Source: Pegoplata infirma (taxonomy: Eukaryota; Arthropoda; Insecta; Diptera; Anthomyiidae). Taken from it: DNA of 64,000 nucleotides. The stretch is taken from NCBI GenBank assembly GCA_963921195.1, contig OY992540.1:12221136-12285135 (forward strand), in the 5' to 3' direction. Each line of letters opens with the position of its first letter. Position 1 is the stretch's first letter. Both the position numbers and the translations under genes were made by a program. This document shows, piece by piece, positions 55,641-64,000 of this stretch. The notes below the pieces were generated by a model. It was not told the origin of the DNA and searched no databases. It was given only the letters and a program-made list of their open reading frames with translations.

Positions 55641-56007
55641 TTATTATAGCACTACATCTAATTACAACAAATGTAATTAAATGACAAAAATAAAAAATAA
55701 ACACATTTAGATTAATACTTAAATTCCATAAATGAAAAACTAAAGTTAGAAGTCTTCATTTTCTGCCAATTACGTAGATCATCCCCTCCTCATTCTCTAG
55801 CACTTCCTTTTTAATATTTTTCCGTCTTTATATTTTTTTCACTTTGTTTTTAACTTTTCAGTTTTATTTTTGTTTTTTCCAGGGTTTAAAAGCTTGGACA
55901 TATCTTTTTTTTGTTGTCCGATGGCTATTCCAAAAATATACCAAGCCATTTTTTTATAACATTAAGCTAAATGAAAATAGCAAGATATTTTAGCAGCTTA
56001 AGTGTTT

Positions 56008-56776
56008 GTTTGGACAACGAATGGCTTTTTTTATTTTATGTATATCCAAAAAAAGCAAAACAAAGTCTATTTTTTTTTATGTCTAAATATATTTAGCTTG
56101 TGTGTTTATTCTGCTTTGGACGCTGCTTTTGGATTCTGCTTTTGGACGCTATTTTTGGATGCTGCTGTTAGACAAATATTTAGCTTATTTTATATAAAAT
56201 GGAATGAAGAATAAATAACTCAACATCGAAAATCTTTTTTAATGATTTGTATATTTTTAAGTGTAAATGAATTTGTTAATACAAATGTAATGAAATTTGT
56301 AAATATTATTAGAAGTTATGATTTGTTTTGTTTTGTATTTAAATTAATATAAAATTAAAGTTAATTAAGATAAAACAATTGTTGTTGTAAATTTAAGTAT
56401 GTACAATTTTTTTTTTGCGGTACGGGCGGGGTGGTTTTACTAAACTGTATAATATTTCGTTAAATGCTTTAAACATAATTGATGTTAAGAAAGGAAATTC
56501 ACAGTTAAAATTGAAATAAATTTATGATGTACACCAAAACCTCAATATGCGGCCAATTGTTTTAATTAGAACACTGTGGTTCGTTCAAGTAAAACTGAAG
56601 TTATGCAAATATTGTATTTACGTTTTATTTTATTTAAATTTTTTATGCGCTAACGAAAAATCGAAAAAAAAAAAATAATATTGTGCTTTAAAGCGAATTT
56701 ATGACATTTTGCTATCTAAAACATTTTTATATAACCAAATTTCTATAGATAAAATTTCTAAGAATCTCAGATTTTT
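56008..56776 (+). repeat. Left arm of the hAT internal inverted repeat
   Basis: From TTTGGACAACGAATGGC to AATCTCAGATTT. Landmarks GGTACGGGCGGGGTGGTTTT, ACCAAAACCTCAATATGCGG and AACACTGTGGTTCGTTC reappear inverted in 58773-59541. Differences are a few substitutions, a G-run length change and an A-run near 56663. Confidence 0.9.
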
Positions 56777-56989
56777 TTCTAATAAAAAAATGCCCCATAT
56801 TTCTTAGACACTTTTACTACAGAAAATGTCTCAGATTCTACGGTATTTTTTTTTTTTTCTTTAGAGAAAGTATTATCAATTGATAAAATTTATTAATTAA
56901 TTAATTAAAAAAATCAATTGATAAAAAGTAAAAGTGAGGAACAAACTTTGTTTAATATTTTTGTTACATACTAATGTTTATCAAAGAGT

Positions 56990-57580
56990 ATTTAGCGTGT
57001 TTTTACCATTAAATTTAAAATGAAATCAATAATAAATTCACAGTTTTGCTCACAACTTTTGAACCACTGAAATTAGTTTTGTATTTACCGCTAGACAAAG
57101 AATTCTCAAAATTTCCGTGTTGTTTTTTATTTATTAATAGGGTTTTTTGCTATTTTAAAGAAAAATAGTGATTTTTTTTAAATAAATGATTTAAATGTGC
57201 GTTAAAATTTGTTTTTTTTTTTTCAATTTAAACCATAAAAGAAAAATATGACCCTAAAAATTGTGACTCAGTTATCGCAACTGAGTAAGTTTCTATTAGT
57301 TGTGTTAAGCGAGGTTGTACTATATATATAAATATAGTTGTTCCTTTTACTCGTACAATGGTAATGCATTACCAACTAGAAAATTATAAATATATATGAC
57401 AAACCTCACATGCATCCAAGCTGTCTTTCAATAGTTGGATTGTTTTCTACATACAGACAGACGGACATCGCGAGAACAACTTAAAATCCATCGAGGATCA
57501 TAAATATATATGTATATATACTTTATGGGGTCCTAGACTGATATTTCAAGGTGTTTAAAACATAAAATCAAACTTACATA
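56990..57580 (-). mobile_element. Mini-me family D-like fragment in the hAT centre
   Basis: On the minus strand: the core around 57520-57560 (ATCAGTCTAGGACCCCATAA), GTCTGTCTGTATG tract (57455-57470), and a CTTTTGAACCACTGAA module near 57055. It is decayed. Confidence 0.65.
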
Positions 57581-57715
57581 ATACAAAAAAATATTCCCGC
57601 TTATATGCGCCCTTCGTTATGATACACTAGTAGTTGTTCTTTAAAGATGGTTGGCGTTGTTAACATGAGTGCCGCATGATTCACGCTGGACCCACTATTC
57701 AAGTTATTTATTAAA

Positions 57716-58340
57716 TACTAGCTTTTTTGAACCCGGCGTTGCCCGGATTGAAAAAAAATTATATAATGAATGAGTTTTTTTATTAGCCAGTTTATCTATC
57801 GCTTCATGACTTTTCACTGGGGCTCATAATATATATATATATAATATGATCCTTGATCGATTTTAAGTCGATCTAGCGATATCCGTCTGTCTGTCTGTCC
57901 GTCTGTCTGTTGAAACCATGTTTTTGGCAATAAACCGGAACCGATTTAAACGTTTGGCGTAATTCTCCTAGGCAGAAACTGATGTATTTTTTTTTTTTTA
58001 ATCGGTTAAGTATTTTAAAAGTTATGAGTGAAAATGTAAAGGTACCTCTAAAATTATGGTGAATTTTACACAAAAAAATGCTATAACTTGACACCTGTTG
58101 AATGAATGTGAACGAAACTTGGCATTTAATGTAGTTTTATCATTCCTAACACTCACAAAAAATTTGGGCGGAAGTGCACAATGGGGTGAGGCACCAGAAA
58201 TTTAACCCAAAATTTAAAAATGATTTATCTTGGCTCATGGTTGACATATTCAAATAAAATTTTAAATAGGTTTATATTTTATTATTCTCAACGTGTTTTT
58301 GGTTATTTTGGTACCAATTATGGCAAAATCGGTCAAGTGG
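57716..58340 (+). mobile_element. Mini-me-like element with ACTAGC boundary
   Basis: Starts ACTAGCTTTTTTGAACCCGG, GCGTTGCCCGG, then a (TA)n run at 57828-57846, GATCCTTGATCGATTTTAAG, GTCTGTCTGTCTGTCCGTCTG (57884-57904), AATCGGTTAAGTATTTTAAA and AAATCGGTCAAGTGGTTAAG. The 3' hairpin is not found. The combination links the ACTAGC-type boundary (also at 16490) with the mini-me core. Confidence 0.6.
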
Positions 58341-58772
58341 TTAAGAATCTATGAGCAATTGAAATGAGTTTCAATATAAACCTCCATGTATGGCGTGGCA
58401 GCGCGCCATTTTGTAGTCGTTGATGTTTTTTGGCTTGTTGGCTTGTTAGTTGTTATTTGTATCAATAGAAGTAAAAAATACGTAGTATGTCATACACGTG
58501 GTTGCTTTTATATAATTTTCATACCTACTATATACTTATAAATTTTTTTTTTTTTTAATATTTACATTGCACTATACTTCCGATCATTACTTTTCTTTGG
58601 CAAAATGGAAAAATTTTTGGTTTAAAAAAGATTTTGTGTTAAAAATTGTTATAATATTGCAAGAAATTTTTCGTATTTCAACCAGAGACCAAATATAACA
58701 GTTATGTGTGTATTTTTGTTTTAAAAAAATCATTAAACGAATGTTGTCCAAACTAACTATTTTTTATATGAG

Positions 58773-59541
58773 AGGAAATCTGAGATTCTTAGAAATTTTA
58801 TCTATAGAAATTTGGTTATATAAAAATGTTTTAGATAGCAAAATGTCATAAATTCGCTTTAAAGCACAATATAAATTAATTTTATTTTTTTCGTTAGCGC
58901 ATAAAAAATTTAAATAAAATAAAACGTAAATACAATATTTGCATAACTTCAGTTTTACTTGAACGAACCACAGTGTTCTAATTAAAACAATTGGCCGCAT
59001 ATTGAGGTTTTGGTGTACATCATAAATTTATTTCAATTTTAACTGTGAATTTCCTTTCTTAACATCAATTATGTTTAAAGCATTTAACGAACTATTATAC
59101 AGTTTAGTAAAACCACCCCCGCCCGTACCGCAAAAAAAAATTGTACATACTTAAATTTACAACAACAATTGTTTTATCTTAATTAACTTTAATTTTATAT
59201 TAATTTAAATACAAAACAAAACAAATCATAACTTCTAATAATATTTACAAATTTCATTACATTTGTATTAACAAATTCATTTACACTTAAAAATATACAA
59301 ATCATTAAAAAAGATTTTCGATGTTGAGTTATTTATTCTTCATTCCATTTTATATAAAATAATCTAAATATTTGTCTAACAGCAGCATCCAAAAATAGCG
59401 TCCAAAAGCAGAATCCAAAAGCAGCGTCCAAAGCAGAATAAACACACAAGCTAAATATATTTAGACATAAAAAAAAATAGACTTTGTTTTGCTTTTTTTG
59501 GATATACATAAAATAAAAAAAGCCATTCGTTGTCCAAACAT
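58773..59541 (-). repeat. Right arm of the hAT internal inverted repeat
   Basis: Mirror of 56008-56776. The outer junction differs: beyond 59541 it has CATTCATCAGAGCTACTATT instead of the left-side sequence, until the terminal CAGGGTTTAAAA motif. Confidence 0.9.
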
Positions 59542-60206
59542 TCATCAGAGCTACTATTGGACAAGATAATGTGTACAGCCGGCTGCTGTTAGAAAGCTTG
59601 TTGTTGAATATTAAAGTGTGATGACTATTTTTAGATATCATTAATGAAAATTATCAAATATTTGTCTGTTTTTGGATAATATTAGCAGCTTTTTTAAACC
59701 CTGGTTTTTTCTTGTTAATAATTTTCTTTTTCACTTTAGTTTTTTATTTTTTTTTTAATTTTATATTAGTTATTTTAATTAATTTCACTTAAATTAATTT
59801 CACAACTAGAGAAGTGAAAAATGGGCGTCTTTTCTTAATGAAACAATATTTTAACATTGTTTCTACTTAAAATAAAATTGCCCAACTTTATTATATTTTG
59901 ACATTTAAAAAAAATTTAAATGTCAAAAAACAAAATTGTTCAACTTTAAAATAACCATAAAAAATATTATTTTTAATACAAATATTTGAACAAGATATTT
60001 TTAAAATTTTTAACGACTTTTAATGACAGCATATTAAATTTAAAGGGATCAATTTTAAATCAAAATTGTATGCAATTTTAAAACAAACATGTTATGTTAA
60101 AATCAATCAAAAACAATATTAAAATTTAAATTTTTTCCAAAAATATGTAGCATACTTAAAATAAACATGAAAATATTTGATTTAAATATGTTTTTTTCCC
60201 TCAGTG

Positions 60207-60483
60207 TAAGCTTTTCACTCAAAAAAAAACTTACAACTTAGTCACTTAGTACGAAACAAAAATAAGTACCATGTTGGATCCGCCATTTTGAATTTTGAAA
60301 GTCTGATGACAGATTCGTACTAAGTGACTCATAAAACTCCCGGGTATCGAGTTTTACTTAAAAAAAATCATCTGCCATATTGGATCCGCCATTTTAAATT
60401 TTTGAAATCTGAATAAAAATTCGAAATCAGCGTCCCAAATAACCCTCGGATTACAAGTTTCAAGGAAATCGAAATTAAAAAAA
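60207..60483. repeat. Hairpin and TTGGATCCGCCATTTT direct repeat
   Basis: GTCACTTAGTACGAA at 60241 pairs perfectly with TTCGTACTAAGTGAC ending at 60328. TTGGATCCGCCATTTT occurs at 60274 and 60379, about 105 bp apart. Family unknown. Confidence 0.6.
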
Positions 60484-60939
60484 AAACAAGTGAGAGTGTT
60501 TAATTCGACTGTGTCGAATCTTTGATACCCTCCAACATGGTAAAATACATATAAAAAAATTTCAGAGGCGTTTTTGGGGAGAGGGCTCTGTGGGGGTGCT
60601 TGGGGATACCTTCCCCAACGCGATAAATGTTTACATAATTATTTATTATGCTGTTTAAACTTTAGTAATACCATTTTTTCATAATTTTTATGTTTTTTTT
60701 AATCCACGCCCACAAAAGGGGGCGGGGCAAAAAAACCATATTTTGTAGCCCCCCGGGGTCTAAGTGTATGACTTAACACTTTCTGACATAAAAAGGTTTC
60801 ATTTGTTTAACAAAAATGCAAAAAAAGCTGTAGAATAGCGCTTTTATCGAGGTTTTTTTTAGTTCTTTAAGAGGGAACTTTTTTGCCCCTTATCCTATTT
60901 TACCCATTTCCGAACTTAACCGGTCTATGACTATGAGAC

Positions 60940-62118
60940 CAGTGTTACCGTTGTGCGTCTTTAGTTGCAATTTGCAACCTTTTTGACGCTCAGAGACTTT
61001 TTGTGCGACTTTTTCAAACTTGTCTAATATTGCAACTTTTTCCAACTTTCTGCGACTTTTTTACCCTTTTTTGTGAAATGGAAAAATTTTTGCTTTTTGA
61101 AGACATGCGCTGCAAAATTACACATATTTGCCCATATAATATCAATTATAAGAAAGTAAATCCAAAAATAAATCATACGAAACACATTTTTTAAATTTTG
61201 CTGAAAATTTTATCAGAATTTTATGACCAAATTCTGCTCAAAAATTCGGAAATTATGCGTAATTTATGGGAAAAGTAAAAAAATTTAACATTCAATATAA
61301 CGAATTGCTTAATAATAATTTGAATATTTTTCCCAAAAATACGCAAAATTTTCAAGTTTTTGAGCCTGATTTGGACAAAATATTTCAATTTTGGTCGAAA
61401 ATGTAATTTTTTCAAACTCAGGCCGCTGGTGGCCAACTAAAGATGGTTATGTTAGGCGTGGTGGAGCTCAAAATTTTTAACTCCTCGCAAAAACCGGCTG
61501 GCCCATAGCTTTACCCCATGTTACTTCAGCGAAGAGAATAAAACGCGTTGGTCCATGCTGCAAACGGTTTAAATGACATAAGGGGCATTACTGCGATTTC
61601 TTCCAGTCCTGCTTTGCATAATTAATATTCGCTCGCGATGCCTGGCCAATAGGGGACATTTTCTCAGGATATGTTTAACTGTTTCATACGTATTCGGTTC
61701 ATCAAATCTTCTACAATTGAAATCAGAGATGAGTCCAATTGTTCTTGCGTGGGCAGTGTCCTGTGTGGTCACAGTGTCCTGTGACCACTCCCTAGAGTAA
61801 ACGACATTTCGAGTGAGTAAACGACATATCGAGTTCTTCTGAGGTCCTAACACTTCCAGATTATTCTAATAATTCTGCTGAAGATGCTCTTGCACATTTT
61901 TTTTCATAAATTTTCCACAATACGCTCTTCCATGTCTATCGTTCGGCAAGAATTCAGACTCAAAATTCAAAAGTTTATAATTGTCGGTACGCCCTATTAT
62001 ACAATCGCAGAAAAAAAGTGTGCAACTTTTATTTGAAAAAAAACGACTTTTTTGTGCAACCTTTTTTTAGAAAACGACTTTTTGTGCGACTTTTTCAAAA
62101 TTCTCAACGGTAACACTG
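60940..62118. mobile_element. Non-autonomous hAT element (TSD TATGAGAC)
   Basis: Termini CAGTGTTACCGTTGTGCG and the inverse of CAGTGTTACCGTTGAGAA, with a perfect 8-bp TSD TATGAGAC (60932-60939 and 62119-62126). Subterminal CGACTTTTTGTGCAACCTTT-type repeats occur at both ends. The interior carries a LINE-derived segment (about 61440-61855) in place of a transposase. 1179 bp. Ends resemble the hAT at 13780-14954. Confidence 0.9.
61440..61855 (-). pseudogene. LINE ORF2 C-terminal fragment captured in a hAT
   Basis: A minus-strand frame of 94 codons ends with ETVKHILRKCPLLARHRERI. This matches the pattern at the C-terminus of Jockey/R1-type LINE ORF2 proteins, where a Cys-rich motif (C-x2-C...E-x-x-x-H-x-L-x-x-C-P) follows the reverse transcriptase. 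The second Cys of the usual C-x2-C is replaced (CRRF), and only this end remains. Tandem copies of GTGTCCTGTG and GAGTAAACGACAT at 61760-61830 indicate local slippage. Seen: the motif and small size. Inference: captured, not inserted, since no LINE 3' tail or TSD is found. Confidence 0.65.
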
Positions 62119-62203
62119 TATGAGACACATTCGTGTAAATTTTCCTGGGGACAATCACATAAATTATATTAAATTTCAGTGACTCACCAAAAATTGTTAT
62201 AAA

Positions 62204-62778
62204 TAGGGATGAGATTTTCATGCACTAAAAAATCGAAAATATGCGCTTAAAATATGCGCTAAAAAACCCAAAATATGCACTAAAAAACCTAAAAATATGC
62301 ACTAAAAAATAAAATGAGCGCAAAAAAAATCTTGTTTTCATAGGAAAATCTTCTTAAAAAGCAAAAAGTAACGCCGGGTTTAAATAGTAACATTTAAAAC
62401 TTTATATAAGCAAGATTTTTTAGAACTTAATACAATCTATAAAAAAATTTAAAGAAAAAAAAAATAATTTTTCTTATTTTCAAAATAAATTTTTAAAATT
62501 TTAAATAGTTTTTGAAACAAATAAATTTCAATTTGTGTTTTTGCTAATTTATGCCAAAATATGCAAAAATATGCACTTAAAAGTTGAAAATATGCACAAA
62601 ATATGCATTTAAAACCAAAATATGCAAAAATATGCATTTTCACTAAAATATGCAAAAATATGCAAAAACAAATCGATGCCATTTTAACGCAAATTTCATG
62701 ATTCGAAAAGATAATTGGTCGATATCGTTTTAAGACTATCGACAAAAAACATGCATTTACATGGAAATCTCATCCCTA
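62204..62778. mobile_element. hAT-like MITE, family F, copy 2 (TSD GTTATAAA)
   Basis: TAGGGATGAGATTTTCATGC and the inverse of TAGGGATGAGATTTCCATG, with a perfect 8-bp TSD GTTATAAA (62196-62203 and 62779-62786). 575 bp with no insert, so it is the reference copy. GCATATTTTTGCATATT repeats are dense between 62560 and 62670. Confidence 0.9.
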
Positions 62779-62814
62779 GTTATAAATAAACATTTTTATT
62801 AATTTCACTTTATG

Positions 62815-63046
62815 GTTTAAATTTTCCTTCACTTACCTACTGTTTTTCCACATTTAATCAATGTATACATTTCATGAAAAATTTCATAAAATGTTTCAAA
62901 CAAGTTTTATGAATATTTTCATTATTTTCTTGTAAGTTTTCATTGTAAGGAACGTTAATGACACCAGTTTCATTGATAAAATAAAACCTGTCTTCAGTTG
63001 AAACCGTGTCAAATTTCATTACTTTCACGAAGCTTATATTTTCAGT
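62815..63046. mobile_element. Family I, 3' fragment (copy 3)
   Basis: ACATTTAATCAATG, TTTCATAAAATGTTTCAAAC, GACACCAGTTTCATT and CACGAAGCTTATATTTTCAG match the 3' end of family I in the same orientation as copies 1 and 2. It abuts family R copy 2. Confidence 0.75.
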
Positions 63047-63051
63047 ACAAT

Positions 63052-63341
63052 GGCCACTGTTCTGTCTTTCACAACTTTTCAATTCACATGAAAATTTTCG
63101 AATCACATGAAATCAAGTTTAGCGTTTTGTTGATCACGTTTTCATTCGAAGCTGAAATCGAATAATTAAAATTAAAAAAATTATAAGGAAAGAAGTGCAT
63201 TCGTTTTACTTTCACCAAATTTTATTTATGTGAAACAAAAAGAAAATGAAATTCGGATGTAAAAATCTAGAACACCAAAAAAATTTTAAAATGTTAATTT
63301 TCACATTTTTTATGTGATTTACTTTTTTTGGAACAGCGGCC
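63052..63341 (-). mobile_element. Family R element, copy 2
   Basis: Inverted relative to 54505-54790. Ends GGCCACTGTTCTGTCTTTC and GGAACAGCGGCC form an imperfect TIR. 290 bp and noncoding. Together with copy 1 it makes an 8.8-kb inverted pair in the presumed intron. Confidence 0.75.
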
Positions 63342-64000
63342 AATGTCTTGTAATTCTCATCAGGCCAAAAATTAAAAAAAAAAAATTTCAACAAAAAAAT
63401 AAAAAAAAAAATTAGAAAAAAACTGTATGGAAATATTCATAAAATTTATAAAAAAAGTGAGCCAATATTTGATTCCGTTAGATGAACGATTTTTTTTTCT
63501 TTAAATTGATAGAAAAAAATCAGTTTTAATTTTTTAATTAAAAAAATAGTGATTATTCGACCTACAAATTAATTTTGAGAAAGATTACTCTAGCTCGAAG
63601 TCACATTTTTTTAACTTATAATTACAATGATTACAATTACCCTTTCCAAAATTTTTTTTATTAAGTTGTTAATTTTAAATTGATCGTCGCTTTATCAATT
63701 TAATTTTGAGTTGTAATATACCTCGTGGCTTTAATTTAAGTGTAATCATGGCATTAATTAATTCTTAAAAATTTCAAATATTTGTTTAATATTTGCTATT
63801 TGTTTTGTTCCAATTCATATTGTTTGGTTTTCATGGTTCGTTTAATCCTTTGTGATGCAATTTAGTTTTTTGTTTGTTCAATATTTTTTTTATATGGAAT
63901 TTTTTTGCCATTTTTCTTCTCTTCAATGTAGTTTTGTCCAAAAGTTGTGGTCTATTTATTTTTCGTATGCGCCATATTTTATAGTGGTTAACATTGTCTG
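63342..64000. other. AT-rich end of the window
   Basis: No exon, splice acceptor with coding continuation, or transposon end is identified. 63578-63690 is a diverged copy of 44760-44880. Confidence 0.5.

Larger units (their letters stand above)
55880..59703. mobile_element. 3.8-kb hAT-type element with ~770-bp internal inverted arms
   Basis: Termini CAGGGTTTAAAAGCTTGG and the inverse of CAGGGTTTAAAAAAGCTG, with a perfect 8-bp TSD GTTTTTTC at 55872-55879 and 59704-59711. Inside the ends come ~125-160 bp that differ between sides, then long inverted arms at 56008-56776 and 58773-59541, apparently about 97% identical. The ~2.0-kb centre holds mini-me fragments. No transposase frame. A 70-codon frame repeated in both arms (with a TTTGGACGCTGCTTTTGGAT run) has no family resemblance. 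Confidence 0.85.
55121..60206. mobile_element. TA-flanked TIR element split by the 3.8-kb hAT
   Basis: CACTAAGAAAAAAAAATGTT after TA at 55119-55120, and the inverse of CACTGAGGGAAAAAAACAT before TA at 60207-60208. Removing 55880-59703 leaves about 1.26 kb, rich on both sides in GTTTTAAAATTG and TTAAATATGTTT motifs. Pairing of these two ends is inference. Confidence 0.5.
60484..62195 (-). mobile_element. Mini-me family C, copy 4, split by a hAT element
   Basis: The minus-strand 3' end ACAAGTGAGAGTGTTTAATT and TTCGACTGTGTCGAA is at 60486-60522. It contains CCACGCCCACAAAAGGGGGC, GCCCCCCGGGGTCTAAGTG and CCCATTTCCGAACTTAACCG up to TATGAGAC (60939), and resumes after the hAT at 62119 with TATGAGACACATTCGTG. 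Downstream it merges with family F at 62204. Confidence 0.75.

Noticed and set aside
56002..56214. 70-codon frame shared by both arms of the 3.8-kb hAT
   Set aside because: Shared because the arms are near-identical. Phe/Leu-rich composition around a TTTTGGA repeat, no domain, and different N-terminal extension in the right arm.

Overview
This window looks like gene-poor, AT-rich nuclear DNA from a higher fly, probably a calyptrate (blowfly, house fly or flesh fly type). The basis is the base composition, the many dipteran mini-me-type elements that join a (TA)n tract to a GTCY microsatellite, a tRNA-derived SINE, and a spliced exon with fly-like start and donor contexts. No prokaryotic organisation is present. 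The species call is inference.

Only one stretch looks like host protein-coding sequence: a 60-codon first coding exon at 54042-54221 (+), ending at a good splice donor. Its product is not recognised. Everything downstream to position 64000 would be its first coding intron. Upstream sequence is intergenic or belongs to an intron I cannot see.

Most of the rest is a dense, nested mosaic of non-autonomous transposons, several dated relative to each other by nesting and target-site duplications (TSDs). The groups are: (1) mini-me/Helitron-like families, here B, C, D and E, sharing one modular plan. (2) Foldback elements: a ~2.03 kb palindrome at 17126-19157, and family A with ~0.95 kb arms made of ~165-bp repeats (about 4.8-5.8, 25.2-26.0, 30.1-31.9, 36.3-39.5 and 45.1-46.6 kb). 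(3) hAT-type elements with 8-bp TSDs: 13780-14954 (decayed transposase C-terminus), 30815-31725, 31083-31522, 55880-59703 (3.8 kb with ~770-bp internal inverted arms), 60940-62118 (carrying a LINE fragment) and 62204-62778. (4) TA-flanked, Tc1/mariner-like MITEs with ends of the CACTGAAAAAA/CACAGAAAAAA type. (5) A tRNA-derived SINE in two copies, one split by a 1002-bp element with a 5-bp TSD. (6) A probable 1922-bp solo LTR (TG...CA, 4-bp TSD) at 23072-24993.

The most unusual signal is inside that LTR: about 35 tandem hairpin units of ~36 bp in two stem versions, ACGAAGT/ACTTCGT and ACGAAAT/ATTTCGT. Pairing is kept by paired changes, and the units are arranged in a ~108-bp three-unit higher-order repeat. 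The next most unusual are the long-armed 3.8 kb hAT element and the three-deep nests near 30-32 kb, 36-39 kb, 41-43 kb and 55-60 kb.
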